Positions 38,701-51,094 of a stretch of 64,000 bases of DNA are shown here, piece by piece. Both the position numbers and the translations under genes were made by a program. The stretch is from Climacteris rufus. Its lineage: Eukaryota > Chordata > Aves > Passeriformes > Climacteridae. Within the stretch, counting starts at the first letter, position 1. Each line of letters opens with the position of its first letter. The stretch spans positions 77,409-141,408 of the forward strand of contig VZRZ01001017.1 in NCBI GenBank assembly GCA_013398175.1, given 5' to 3'. The notes beneath the pieces were generated by a model that was not told the origin of the DNA, did no database searches, and worked only from the letters and a program-made list of their open reading frames with translations.

Positions 38701-40365
38701 CAAAGCTGTGGAAAATAATGCACACACCTGCTTGAAAATATTGCTGAAAGTAAGAGCAAGATTGTAGGAAAATTAACTTGAGATGAAAATTTTTTTAGAT
38801 ATCAGTTTAGTTATATCAGTATCACTCTTACTCCAAGTAAGAAAAGCAATTGTGGTCATTATAGTCTGTGATAGTTATGAGTTCCATCCCAGGATAGCAG
38901 AAATACAAAGAATTGCCAAGCTATACACTGGGAGCAGTGGGGCTTCCCCAGTCCATTTTAGCCAGAAAATCTTACCTTATTTGAAGTCCTGCTTGGACTT
39001 CAAATAGGAGCAGTGAAAATGGGGCTAGAAAAGAACTGAAATATCAAGACACTGCTATTTTACAGATGTCATTGCACCTCTTTCTCATATATTTAACATA
39101 TTTTCAAAGTTTTACCCTGAGGAGGGAAAAAGGACAAAATGTTCTTGAGGTCATGGATGTTATCAGACATCTTCAACAGCATGAATTATGCGATCCGATC
39201 CTTTCACCCTTACTCGAATCTTCAGAATTTGGGTTTGATTGGGTTCAGCTCATGCTGTGTGAGGGAGGTGGTGAGACTCCCAAGGGATGTTCTTATCAAA
39301 CCTCATTCTTCTTTATTGGCCAGAATTTAATTTACTGAGGATTCCTAAAAGATGCAAGTTTGAGCCCTTATATTTTATATTATATTTATATTTGAGTACT
39401 TTTATTTTATTCAGTTGGTATAATGGAGCCAATGTTGTTGATAGTGTTTGTATTATGCTGTGGACACTAATTTGATTTAATACCACCGAACTAAATTACA
39501 AGCAATTAATTCTCATTATTATTTGAGTAATGGAATTATATGGATATAACGAGAATATATTGAGAAGCTCCAGAAACCTGGATAGCCCTTATCAGTTAAG
39601 GCCATGTTAGTGTGGCAGTAACCATCTGGATTTCCCTGGTTACCCCTGTATGGTTTGCCTAAGAGTTCTAGAAAGACTAATATCCTTGATAAGTTTGGAA
39701 GCACAGATAATTAATTACCCTCCAGGAGCCAGAATATGTTTAAAAGCCTTTAATAGCTCTCATAAAAAATAGAATAAAATTAGAGGCCACCATGGAAACA
39801 TTGAATATGTGACCAGCGTATTTCTAAAAGTGATGTTTCCAGAATTATATATTGACAGAGAATATTAACAATAACTGGAGTTTCTTTGTCATGAAGTGCA
39901 TAGTGTATGGATGAAAAGATGCCACTCCACTGATCATGTTTGAATGGTACAAGATGAAGCTGCTTTCCACAAAAGAATACCAAGAAACCTCATAAATATA
40001 AAAAAGGACTATCTAAAAGGTTATTTACATTTTGTTTACACACATGATGAGTTTCTCCAATGTCTAATTTAGATAGGACATTTGATTTTGTTTTGTTCTT
40101 CTTAAGTTGGGATTTGCTCAGTCTTGCATTGTAGTTATGCAGTTTCTCCCAGGCTACAGTGCCTTGAAGATAATAAATCTCAAAAAATTACCTTTTCTTC
40201 AGACTTCATGAATTTTCCCAGTAATGAGATGCAGAAAGAATTTGCTGGTTTTTGAGAGCTGTGTACAGGACAGATATGTGGTAATGTCAAGCAGCCTTAT
40301 GTGACCTTCCTGGTTCTTTATTTCCTATAAAGAAAGTATGAAGGGAAAAATCAAATAGGAGTGTG
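35771..40365. other. Unique DNA, no gene seen
   Basis: No gene supported. The forward frame at 37811-38194 (127 codons) has two hydrophobic stretches but no recognisable family and no flanking splice signals that I trust. The segment carries the strongest hairpin of the window (38978-39006). The rest is AT-rich. Confidence 0.55.
38978..39006. repeat. Perfect 12-bp inverted repeat with 5-base loop
   Basis: TATTTGAAGTCC (38978-38989) and GGACTTCAAATA (38995-39006) are exact reverse complements around TGCTT. In RNA the stem could extend by a U-G and a C-G pair (38977/39007 and 38976/39008). No flanking transposon is visible. Possible sources are a templated repair event, a small foldback element, or a structured RNA segment. 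Confidence 0.92.
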
Positions 40366-40370
40366 AGATG
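40366..40370. repeat. Probable target-site duplication, left copy
   Basis: AGATG before the LTR at 40371. The bases after it (41032-41036) are AAATG, matching at four of five positions, which suits an aged duplication but is not proof. Confidence 0.5.
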
Positions 40371-41031
40371 TGTCCTAGGGCGACAGTATCACATCGCCAC
40401 TGATATGTATTCTTATCATCAGCGGAAAGCTTGCAGTATGAGACTACATCCCTGCCCAGAGGACAACAGAGTTCCTCCCAACAGACTGTACATAACCAAG
40501 GGGACTCCCCCGGGATTCCTTCTTCTTCCCTGCTGTGGTGTGTGCAAAGGGAACATGGCGGAGAGAAGGAGAGGTGGTTTGTTTTTTTTTTTCCCTTGTA
40601 TTTATTTTCCTTCCCCTTGCCTTTTTGGCCAGTTTTGTTTTGTTTTGTTTTGTTTTGTGGGGTTTTTTTCTTCTTTTTCTTCATTTCTTTGGACCTGTGC
40701 CATCACCTGGAACTGAGGAGGGGATCAACATCAGAAGGACATTCGTTCCCTGCAAGGCCTAGGGAGGCGTGGTGAAGCCTGAGCCGGGGCCCTCGGAAAG
40801 CTACCAGATGGAAAGGACTCTCTCTGGGACTTTTCTACTGAGGTTTTCCCTTTTTGGGAATTTATTATCTGATTTATTATCCTCTTTTATTTTTTTTTTT
40901 ATCTTTGCTGTGTTTGCATGCATATTGTGCGTGAATAAACAGGGGGTTTTTTCACTTTCTTCCAAGAGTTTTCTTTCCAGAGTTAACAGGGGAGGAGTCT
41001 TCCCCCCTAGCTGTTATCTCAAACAATAACA
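40371..41031 (+). mobile_element. Solo LTR-like element, second family, T-rich
   Basis: A 661-bp block from TGTCCTAGGGCGAC to CAATAACA with TG...CA ends and an imperfect 5-bp duplication. It differs sharply from its flanks. The left part is CpG-containing (about ten CpGs across the element), the middle has poly-T and a (GTTTT)n tract, and AATAAA lies at 40934-40939 about 95 bp from the right end, as in an R/U5 boundary. It shares no clear sequence with the LTRs at 4911 and 24150. No retroviral genes flank it. The open frames of 114-119 codons inside come from low-complexity T-rich and A-rich sequence and are not genes. Family and strand are inferred from the AATAAA position. Confidence 0.7.
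40632..40657. repeat. (GTTTT)n microsatellite
   Basis: Five tandem copies of GTTTT inside the T-rich middle of the LTR-like element, probably a slippage product of its T-rich body. Confidence 0.95.
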
Positions 41032-43154
41032 AAATGCCATGTAGGAAAAAAGCAGGTAGGACTTGTTGCCTGAATTAATCTTTATGAGAATGAGGAAGGA
41101 CTCTCCTGGTTGGCAAGTCCATGAGGATCTGAAATTGATTGTGACAAAGGTGTTGGATTGGTAGGACCTCTGTTCGGAGATGGACATATGGAGCTACACA
41201 TTAAAGTCTGCTTTAATGATCAGCAGAAGGGAATTTTTAGAAATTGGACCAGTGAAAATGCTATCTTACTTCTGTCAGCCTCCCTCTCTATGGCTGCTCT
41301 GCCATCTCACTTTTTTCCCTTGTAGTTACCATAGATAAGTCCCTGTTTTGATCCTCAACTCTTTTCATGCAATGTATTGGAGAAAATGGGGGCAGTGGGG
41401 AACAGGAAAAGGTGTTCTCAGGATGCTGAAGCTGCATAAAGGTGCACCATGGATGAGAAGGATGAGAACAAAATGTCCTCACAGTTTTAGAAAGTTCTTT
41501 TCAGGTTTTGGCATGCCCATTGAATCAATGCATGATGCTAACAGTCATCTCTTAGTTCTCTATGTGTTGTCAAAAAATCTTGACTGCTTCCAACAGAGAG
41601 GCATCTCCGCTGGTCGTTCATGCTGCTGTACAAAATAGCCAAAGAACTGGCAGGAAACTGTAATGAAATGGCTCTGGGCAAGCCCAAAAGGAACCAGGAT
41701 ATTTCAGAAGATAAGTGAAAGCAGGTCTTGGAATTCTTGACTGAATTCAGAGTGCCCCTGTGGTACCACTGTGGAATTCCTTATTTCTGAGTAGAGCAAA
41801 ACTAAATTTTTTTGATATGTGATGCCATATTTGTTCCCACCTTCCTAATTGGAATCATATGTTCTTTTCCATAATGCTGACACAGGAGAGACTGGGTGAA
41901 CCCACTGCCTGCTCTTCAATATTGTGCAGAGTGCTGAATACACAGAACATCAGAGTGGTTTAAATAAATTACAACTCCAGGCTCATAAATGGACGAGTAA
42001 ATTCCCTCAGGGCTTCTTAGAGGTTGCATTTGTGTGTTTTGCCATCAGCTCACTACAGTTGTACCATTTTCAGAGACAAAAATAGGGATGCATGATGGAC
42101 TTGTACTAAAGCTAAAAGAAAAAAAAAAAAAGATGTATTGGTTGTTCCTAGGTTTGTAATCCCAGGATTGTTCAACTTTGAGACTATATTGATGTTCAAG
42201 CTGCTCTAGGGTGCTGCCTACATAATGAAGTCTTCTTACATCAAGATGCATGTTTATGAAGCCAAATTCAACATCAATTGAGGAACTGGAATTCCTCCTG
42301 TTGGCTTGAATGGCATCAGGTATGTGGGCCAAAATGAAGAGTCTGGGAGCAGTGATATAATGGAAAAGCAGGGAAGTATGTGCATTTCCTGAAGTGTTTT
42401 ACTGTGAAGCTAACTATAGCCAAAGGGGAAGAAACAGTGAAGGAGTTGCCATCATGAATCGTGTGGATAAGGACATGTTACAAATGGTAATCCAATTTAT
42501 AGAAAAATTCAAAAGAGGACATTTCCACTGCACAATTAACCAATGTGCATAAAACCTTTACTCAGAACAGGTATCCACTCCAGTAGTTGGTAGCCACAAA
42601 TTATTTTGCAAAGAAAACAATACAATGAGATCCTTTTTCCTGTCTTCTGCTAGTGAGTGCTACTCTGGGAATGGCAGGCAAGCAGTCTTTCAAAGTCACT
42701 TATATGTCAGCTATGAATTGAATGAGGCAAAACTGTGAAATGAATTGAAACTCGTTTTGCAGCTGATCGGTCTTTAATTCATCATCTTCCCCTTTGGGAT
42801 AAAAGGCATGGAGTGAAATAGCAAAGGAAGGAGACAATTAAAAAAGTCTAAGCAGAGAGTCTGTCCTGGCTTATGTCATCTATCAGCTCTCATCTATTGG
42901 ACCTGCTGGTGGAAGTATCACTGGGGCCACTCATAATCCAGCAATGCCGTAGGAACACAATTTTGCAAATGGGGTGCTTGCAATTGTTTTATAGATGAAG
43001 AAGAAAAATTGTCCCTGCAGCTCAAAGTAAATGAAAATTAGTGTAGGGCTGACATTTTAAGAACGAATGAGAATGTTCTTTTGCACTGTATTTTAGATAT
43101 GAAAATGAAGTGTGCAAAACCTTGTGTTATACTTTTAGGCCTGAGATTACCTGA

Positions 43155-43293
43155 TGTCATAAAACATGATGACACAAATATTGCTCATTTATGCCACTAT
43201 AAAGTTAAGTTTATAGTGGTACAATCAGTAGTACCATTTATGCTATCTAAGCTCAGCATTACTAATTGTATCACTATAAAGCTATTTTATAGT
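43155..43293. repeat. Cluster of three short hairpins
   Basis: Perfect inverted repeats: TGTCAT/ATGACA (43155-43160, 43169-43174), CCACTATAAA/TTTATAGTGG with a 6-base loop (43194-43203, 43210-43219), and ACTATAAA/TTTATAGT with a 5-base loop (43273-43280, 43286-43293). The second and third share the arm CACTATAAAG (43195-43204 and 43272-43281) and have similar loops, so they look like diverged copies of one unit about 77 bp apart. A further GGTAC/GTACC pair overlaps (43218-43235). Confidence 0.85.
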
Positions 43294-46029
43294 CATATAA
43301 ACAGTACAGATAATGCTGTCAAGCATCAGCATCAACGTTACAAATAAACCTACAAACACTTTATCCAGATATCTTTTATGGTGCTAATATGCAAACATTA
43401 GGGGCAAGCTCAACATTGTAGTCTGTGACACTGTGACCAGTTATGAGCCAAGAATGAGACAAGGGAGTGCCTTTGCACTTTTCTCTACCTGAAATATTTA
43501 TTCCCACATTTGCTTTTCGTAAATGTCTGACTATTACCTCTCCAACTGGGGATGTGCAGCAAGTACAATTTTCAGTGCAGGTCACGCTCTGGGGACCTGC
43601 AAGCAGAAGTTCAGTTTCTGGATAAGGGTTTGGTATAATTCTGTAACTCCTCTTTTGATGGAAGAGATAGTGGAAGTCTAGTAATCTTTTCTACTAGAGA
43701 GTACATTGTCTTTTTTTTTTTTTTTTGCCTCCTGAGCATAGTAGGAAGACAAAAATGAAAGAACCTCTCTGTGAGAATTAGTATTGTGTCTTCTTCCCAG
43801 ATTCAGGTCTCTTCTAGTTCTTCCAGTGAGTTTCTTGGGTGAGAAAATACCTCTGATCTGCAATAGAAGAACAAAAGGAAAAATCTGTGTATCACATATT
43901 TTTCTTGCTAATTTGCAACTCTTAGTCATAAAGTTGAAAGCATCCAACAAACATGATAGGTTTTACATATCCAGCAACAAAGGCAGTGACAGAATGCAGG
44001 GGTGCATATGATTACTTTATGGTTTAAGACCTATTGTGCTCAAAAATGGATGATACAGTTGCACATGCAATGTGAGAAGTTTTTTTTTCTCTAGAACATC
44101 AGGATTAATGAGGCTACAGGAAAACAAGTAAGGAAACAAACAAGCAAAAATTAATACAGGGAAGTCTGCTACAATTGTTGAACAATACAGAGAGGCAATT
44201 GACTTAGTGAAGTGAGGATGAATTGACACTCAGGTTATGATATTTCATTGCTGTTGTTCTGACCAGCAGCAGGAAGAGCAAGTTGAAATAGGGAGAGAAG
44301 TGCTCCGAGACCCCAAGACAAATGAGGAGGCTCAGCAGAGCTGATTGCCTCTTGTCATGGACAGTATGCAGAAATTGGAGTAGCAGCTTAGATGGGAGGC
44401 TTTATTTTTCATATGGCTAAAATGAGGGAGAATATAGTTTCTCTTGTGTCTGAAAAGCTCAAAGAATTGTACAAGTTGAACCTAGCAGGGACTTGCAGCA
44501 TTAGTCCTCCTTTAGATCAACATCATGATCCACACCTGTCTGGGGAAGAGGAGTTTCCCAGCACTCCCAGAACACATGGACAGCAAGGAAAAAGCTGTTC
44601 CCACCCTAACTTTTTCAAGTGACAGTACAGCTTCCATCAACTTCAGTAATGTAATTGAACACTCAAACTTTGCTTTAGAAGACTCTTAGAAATTCAAACA
44701 TTTCTGCAGTTTTTCGTGTCTGCAGTTCTGTCCCGGGCTGCTAAGTCCTTTTGGAAACTATCTCCTATAAAAGATTGTAAAGGTCTTTTCAAACGGATGC
44801 CTAAGAGGCACTGCAGAGGAAAAAGAGGTCTCTGCATTCAGTATCACTCCTGTTTCATATTTTTCATAAAAGTGAGATGATAAAATGACTTTTTTTTAAC
44901 TCTCTTTAGTATACTGGTTTTGTGTTCTGCTTTATACCAGAAGTGCTGGGTGGCGTTCAAATTAGAGAATGTAAAATTTTGTAAAACAGGCCCTGCATAA
45001 AAGCAGAACTCCTAGAGTCAAACCTCCAAATGGTAAGGGCAGAAAGCTTAAGATCTCCAGACCCAAGATTTTGAAATAGTGAAATGCAATGTGCTAAGCT
45101 CATAATCAAATTTTAACCAGAAGGAGAAATGTCCTACTTAGGCTGGCCTTGAAATACGTGGTCAAAAAGTGATGCAGTTAAAACACTACACAGGCTGCAA
45201 GATGAAAGCAGGATAACTTGCTCAAGTCTCCTTACTGCATGCTACCACATGTGCAGCCCAACTTAAAAATCAGGGTGTTTATTTAAAAATTCTAAATGGG
45301 GTGCTTCAGAGACACAGTAGTATACATCCCATAGTGCTCCTTCCAGGGCTGTGACCTTATGGATAGGTAAAGAAAAAATGAGGATCTATAATGTCATTTG
45401 GGATTCTCTATGAAGCCTATGATAAAGAGGAGGCTTTTTATTATTATAAGCATGAAAAAGAAGCCTCTCATTGGAAAAAAAAGTAGACTTTTAGTCTGAA
45501 TTTATTTACCAAATTTTAATATGGTATGATTTCTAAATTTGAGGATTATAAAAAAGGAAAAAGCAATATCTTTTAATACTTCATAGCAAGTCAATTTATT
45601 TTTTATAATTGACTTTCTTTAAAGTGAGACCTCACACAGAGAAGACATTTATGTAATCTCTTGATTTGAAAACAAGCTGACAGGAACAACATGAAGCTTG
45701 CCTTAGGATTTACATTTTTACTTTAGCCACGTTGATTATTCTTTCTAACCTAGTAAAGTTAATTAAAAGAATGTCTCTGTGTTGAATTCAGTCATTTACG
45801 AGATCGTGAAGTACTTTTAGATTAAAGAATTCATTTTCCTCTTCTGAAATAAGTAGTGATGCTTTAATATGACTTACCAATGTTGTGCCTTTACTCTGTG
45901 TCAAAGATTTTTGGTATGGTTTGCATGAAATGAGTTCTACAGACTGACTGAGACCTTCCTGGAAGGATAAGGAGAGAATGTTAAAGAAATATCCCATACA
46001 ATTAAAAGTTTCGTATCTCATTAACAAAA

Positions 46030-46052
46030 AAAAATATATATATATGTATACA
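46030..46052. repeat. Short (AT)n tract
   Basis: A run of A followed by five to six AT dinucleotides and a degenerate GTATACATA. It is too short to be more than local low complexity. Confidence 0.85.
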
Positions 46053-46980
46053 TAATAAAAATATCTACACATGGCTGAGTGGTTCTCATACTCAAGCTTT
46101 GGTGGAAACTGCCTTTTTATGACTTATAAAGGGAACATGTATGTTAGAAGAGTCCGTTTCTTGGTTTTCCAAATATTTTGTTGTGTTCTATTTGTTTGTT
46201 TGACATGAAGTCACTCTAGCTGCAGTAATTGTAAGCATTGGTGTATTCAATGCAGTTATATATGCTCAAATATGCCAAGTGCTTGAAGCACCAACAGCAA
46301 GAATAGCTCCTTTCAGCTTTAACTTAGACACCACTGATGACTTCCAAATGTCAGCATTAACTGTTTACATGTTCATTGAAACATGGAAAGAAAACAATAG
46401 AAGCAAAGATCTCTGTGAACTACTCCAAGTGAAAAATCTCACTGGGATGCAGCAGGAGAGCAGTTCCTAATGCACAATTAATATCTGCCCTCTCAGGAGA
46501 AGGCAGGACTTAAGTACTCAACAAGATGTGAGATCTACTGAAGGAAGGGCAAAACCACAAAAGCACCCAGAGACATTTTCTTGCATCTTGAGTATTCAAG
46601 CAGTCTATGCAGAACATCTTTGATTGCTTTGTGGACATTCTATTTACTTAGTTTGAAAAAACAGACAAAGATAAAACTGTACATTATTTTGTAATTCATC
46701 TCCTTATCAACTGTAGCTGATATCTCAATTTATGACTTGCACAGATTGAGGCATAAAAGTTGGCACCAAGCAAGCACATTGTCACTGAGGCCAAATAAAT
46801 GGTTTCTCAGAACCTGGTATTTTCCCTCCTTCTTTGTCAGATTCTTTTGTGTGTCATAGATGTGAATTAGCCCCAGGATGGGGCTAATTAAGGAGTAGAC
46901 AGGACTAGCAGACATGACAGTCTGCTAAGGGCATGCATACACTTTTAGTGGAGTCTTCTGAGGGAGACTGATCAGGAGCT

Positions 46981-47018
46981 GAGGTTGGGCACACGAGGTT
47001 GGGCACACGAGGTTGGGC
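46981..47018. repeat. 14-bp tandem repeat, 2.7 copies
   Basis: The unit GAGGTTGGGCACAC occurs exactly twice (46981-46994, 46995-47008), followed by a partial GAGGTTGGGC. Copies are identical, pointing to a recent expansion or a single duplication event. Confidence 0.95.
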
Positions 47019-48517
47019 AGTCGTGTAAAAGTTGAGCAGGCCCACTGTGGTCTGTATTTGTGAAACACATTGGAGTTTGTATTACTGTATCAGAAAATCT
47101 TCAAGACTTTTTTCTTTGCTGAAGAGAGTGCATTTCAACTTTTGGACAAAAGGTCCTGAACTTCATCAATTGAAGATAAGGCCTTCATCATATTGTTTTT
47201 AATGTTGTATGCACTTCTCCTGAGAGTAACATGAAAAGAAAAGGAAAAAAAAATAGGTGAATTAGAAAACCGTTAACAACCTCTGCCAACAAAACTTTTT
47301 GTTTTCCCTTAGCTCCATGGTATATTTTCCTCAAAGCAGTGAACAAAGCCCCTTACAGCAGCAAGGAAAGGGAGGCAGAAAATACTTTAACAGCTTGGCA
47401 TTCCTTTCTCTGTGTCAGTTGAATTATTCTTCCATACTGCCAGGAAGTGCAAGGCAGGTGGCCTTGACCACACACTGTCACACTGAAAAGTCAGGTCCTT
47501 TCTTTTGCTTGGTCAGCTCTAGGCTGACTCTCACCTTTCTGCCTTGGGGATGAGCCATGGCACATGCACCAGAGATGTTCAGCACAGCACATTTCATCCT
47601 TCATGCTGACTCAACTGCCTTGGTTTCCTCCTGCTGTTCCATTAGCATCCTCCTCTAGGTAGCTACTGATTAGAGGGATACTTGACCCTCTTTCCAGCAC
47701 TCTCTTACTCTCTACATCTTCACTTTTCTCTTGTTCACTCACTGTCTCAGTTGTTTTACTGTGTCCTTTTAGCAGTGTTGCCGGGGGCTATTTTGTCAGT
47801 GCAGCTGCTCCCCAGAGACAAGTATTGGGTTGTGTCTAATTACTCTTCTAATGCACTGTGGTGATTCAGTAGTCTTTCCCAGGCACTCTGGACAGTAAGA
47901 AATAATTCATGACAGCATCTGAGCTGCTTCACAGAAAGCTGCAAAGGGAGAAGCTAGGAGCTGAGTTTACTCAACACAATTGAAGAAACAAGTGGGGCAG
48001 ATTCAAACACACAGGTTTGGAACTCTGCAGCACAAGTTCTAAAGTCACATATTTTGTATGTGGGATTGCAAAGTCTGATTTCAAGAGGGGTCAGCAGGGA
48101 TAGCTCCATCTCAGGTTTTCATTACAGCTCTTTCATGTTAGGACTGATATTTGCCATTTGCATTAGCTCTGCACCTCCTACACTTACAGAGTGAAGGAAT
48201 TAGGTAAGAAAAAGTCAAAAGTAATCAAAAAACAAAAGTCACAGATTAAGTTAATGAATTACAGGAACAAACGAGCCTATAGTCTATTCTTAAGAATAGT
48301 GAGGTGTATGGGTTCTGGGTAGCTATATGAGACCTGCTTCCAGCTGTGCTGAAGTGAGGAAGGACACTGGGCTTTAGGGGACAGATAGGAATTTGAGGGG
48401 TTTTGTTCTTAGTGGATGATATTACCAGCTTGTTCAGTGTGGCATTGCGGATAATTTCTTTTTTTTTTTTGAAATAAAGTGAAATAAATGAGGTTCTTTT
48501 TTTCCTTTTCTTTGTAG

Positions 48518-48591
48518 GCCTACATGAAGTGTGAAGCATGTATGTTCTTTTCTCATTGATGTGAAGTTCATGGTGCCTCAGTTTTCTTAAG
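48518..48591 (+). other. Possible noncoding exon with matched splice sites
   Basis: A strong acceptor (pyrimidine-rich tract ending TTTCTTTGTAG at 48517) is followed 74 bp later by AAG|GTAAGTTT, a near-perfect vertebrate donor (GT at 48592). All three forward frames of the segment contain a stop, so if spliced it would be a noncoding or untranslated exon. Some such pairings arise by chance in 64 kb, and no neighbouring exon was found, so this stays a hypothesis. Confidence 0.25.
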
Positions 48592-50752
48592 GTAAGTTTG
48601 AAGGACCTTTAAATTCCTCTTTTTTTTTTTTTTTTAGCTTTTTGTTTTAGTTGTTGTTGTTGTTGTTTTTTGGTTTTTGTTTTATTTGTACTAGTTGAGA
48701 TACATCTCAGTTTTCTTTCCACCAATCCTGGGATATGAAAGGCTGTGACCACTTTCTGTTTCTGTGATTCTAGCATGTCTCTGTCACTTTAATTGCACTA
48801 GTTTGATTCCACAGTCTGTCCTGTCTAAGAAGGGACCACACATATAGTTCTCATCAGTCAGAAATCAGTCACCTTGCATTTGAGGCATGACATTTCTAGG
48901 ATGGTTCACTATCTTCACAGAAAATAACTTCTTCCACTCAAAAGATGCCTGCAACCTCAGGAGATCCATTGGGCCAGCTGGGCCAGACACCAGCAGCATT
49001 TTATACTCTTTCACAGGCCCATACATAACAAAGTCAATCACAACCATCACATCTCCCGTATCCCTGGAATGCATTAATTATGTGACCATCCAGACAGCTC
49101 CTCCTGCAATTCCCACCTGGAATTCTTGTCTTAGGACAAATCACATTGCCCATCAGAAACAGCAAGGGGGAGGGAGAGTGTGGGGGAGAAGGACCCCGAA
49201 GACTCAACTATATAGCCATCCCCATCATAGTACATAATCTACCTGAAACCTGGACTGCTGGGTGTTTTTGAGGGGGCTCTGCTTGTGTCACCACATCCTT
49301 TCAGTTGATTCCTGAGGACACAGATACCCGCTGAGTGGAAACCACAGCTGAGCTCCTTCCGAGAGGGGCGCGACCATCCAAAGGGCTCATGTCTAGAGCT
49401 GGTGGGTGAGTGAGCATTTTATAGAGAGCCAGCAAGTTCTCTAGCCACTGCACATTCCAATAGTTATATTTATATAACGAAATTGTAGCTCATTCAGCAG
49501 AGATTCAAGACATTTGTATGATATGGATGGTTCTGATGCAGGCCTCTTCTCTTCTTAGAGAGTAGCTATTAATCTTGCTTCATCTTTATAAATTGGCATT
49601 TTCCTGCCCATTCTGTGAGTATGCATTTGTAAATAATTTTCAAGTTACTGAGGAATGTTATACAGAGTGTTAAAAAGACAGTATATTTGAATCATGAGGA
49701 CAGGAGAACATGTGATAACATGAGTGAGGCTCTGTGCAAAAAAGACATCCCTGCCCAAGGACCATAGAAATATGGACAGTACTGGGGGGAAAGGGTTTAA
49801 AAGCAGAAGACTGGTGAGGAGGATTGTAAATCACTCAGGCAACCTTGCACCTGGGAATAATTCTGATAAGCCTGTGTGAACAGCAGGCCAGTGATCCTCC
49901 AGCATGGACTGAGTTGAATGGTGCCTGCATCTCTGCTTTTGTACCCCTGCCCAGGTGTTCCTTGGGGATCACCCAGTCAGTGAAGTGATGGAAATAAATT
50001 TCCTCTTTGCATTCCAGCCACAAGCCTGTGGTTGTTCCAGCTCCCTGCCTGGGCAGACTCACACAGCCAGAGAGACTATTCAGGAGTGGGCATTTTCTGC
50101 AAAATGAACAAAATATCCATTCCACTATGCTGTGTATAACTGGCTTTCCAAATACTAACTGCCCACTGCAATACACACAGAGCATGAGTCAAAGGAGTCA
50201 ATAGAAATGCTCTCCAAGGCTGGAAATATAGATTTCTCTGGCAAAATACAGGGCATTTCCTGGTCTGTTCAATACAGCAGGGTTGCTTGTGTAAGTTTAT
50301 CTGAATTTGCCCCTTGTTATTTAAAGCGATGCAACAGCAATATGAGACAGTAAACCTTAGAAAGGTGATGCTGCCTTTCACATCCTGGAACTGGAATCTT
50401 CTCTTTCCATGCCAAATCCCCAAGGTCAGAGCATTTGATCACTGCTGAGAAGAGTTTTCTCAGACTCCAGTAGCATCAGTCATTGTGCTGGTCTACTTTT
50501 CTATTTTTGTGATTCCATTGATTTACATTGACTTAAGTTACAGCCAAGCAAAACTGTGCAAAAGCAGGAGGTAATAGAGCTGCTTGCAAGGATACTTCCT
50601 TAATTACAGAAAACAATATTTGCCTGGTCTTAAGGTAAACTTTCTGCCCTTTTTTTTTTTTTTTCAATTATTCTGTCCAAGACATGTTGATTCCTAACCT
50701 TTTACAGCAGTTTAACTGTTTCTAATATATTTTTTTTTTCCTGCATACATAC

Positions 50753-51094
50753 AGGAGAAACCTTATTGTTCTCTACTAACATCCAAAAGAGATTGTAGTG
50801 ACGTGGGTGTCAGTCTTTTTCCCAGGTAACCTGTGATAGAATGAGGGGAAAAGGCCTCAAGTATGTCAGGTTTAGATTAGATTATATTAAACATTTCTTC
50901 ATTGAAAGGGCTGTCAAGTGCAAAAACAGACTGCCCAGGGAAATGATTGAGTCACTAGTCGTGGAGATATCTAAATAAACGTAGACATGACACTTAGGGA
51001 CATGGTTTGCAGCATACTTGACAGTGTTCCATTTGCAGTTGGACTTGTTGAGCTTAAGGGCTTTTTCCAGACTAAGTTGTTCTATCTTTCTATG
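50753..51094 (+). mobile_element. CR1 LINE 3' end, sense, older subfamily
   Basis: Sense CR1 blocks in order: AGGAGAAACCTTATTGTTCT, AGAGATTGTAGTGACGTGGG, GATAGAATGAGGGGAAAAGG, CATTTCTTCATTGAAAGGGC, AGACTGCCCAGGGAAATGAT, GACACTTAGGGACATGGTTT, and the tail TTCTATCTTTCTATG. The CACTTAGGGACATGG block belongs to a different CR1 subfamily from the copies at 31320 and 54676. A CAG|GTAACC in it mimics a donor site but is plain CR1 sequence. It is 5' truncated and has no coding capacity. Confidence 0.9.

Larger units (their letters stand above)
41032..50752. other. Longest unique stretch, no gene seen
   Basis: Nearly 10 kb without a recognised repeat family or protein. It contains the hairpin cluster (43155-43293), a 14-bp tandem repeat (46981-47018), several poly-T runs (43711-43726, 48459-48470, 48620-48635, 50650-50664), a possible noncoding exon (48518-48591) and a GC- and CpG-richer patch (about 49140-49410). 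Apart from these nothing stands out. Confidence 0.55.

Noticed and set aside
39066..39338. Possible CR1-like fragment around 39250-39300
   Set aside because: Only a short resemblance (GGTGAGACTCCCAAGGG); no ordered CR1 blocks on either side.
40325..40775. Frames of 114-119 codons on both strands
   Set aside because: They come from poly-T/poly-A and LTR sequence and are low-complexity (Lys- or Phe-rich).
42045..42332. 95-codon minus-strand frame with ordinary amino-acid composition
   Set aside because: It ends in a poly-Phe run from a poly-A tract, and no domain or homologous family was recognised.
50755..50825. Apparent exon bounded by ACATACAG and CAG|GTAACC, open in one frame
   Set aside because: The sequence is ordinary CR1 3'-region sequence continuing to 51094.
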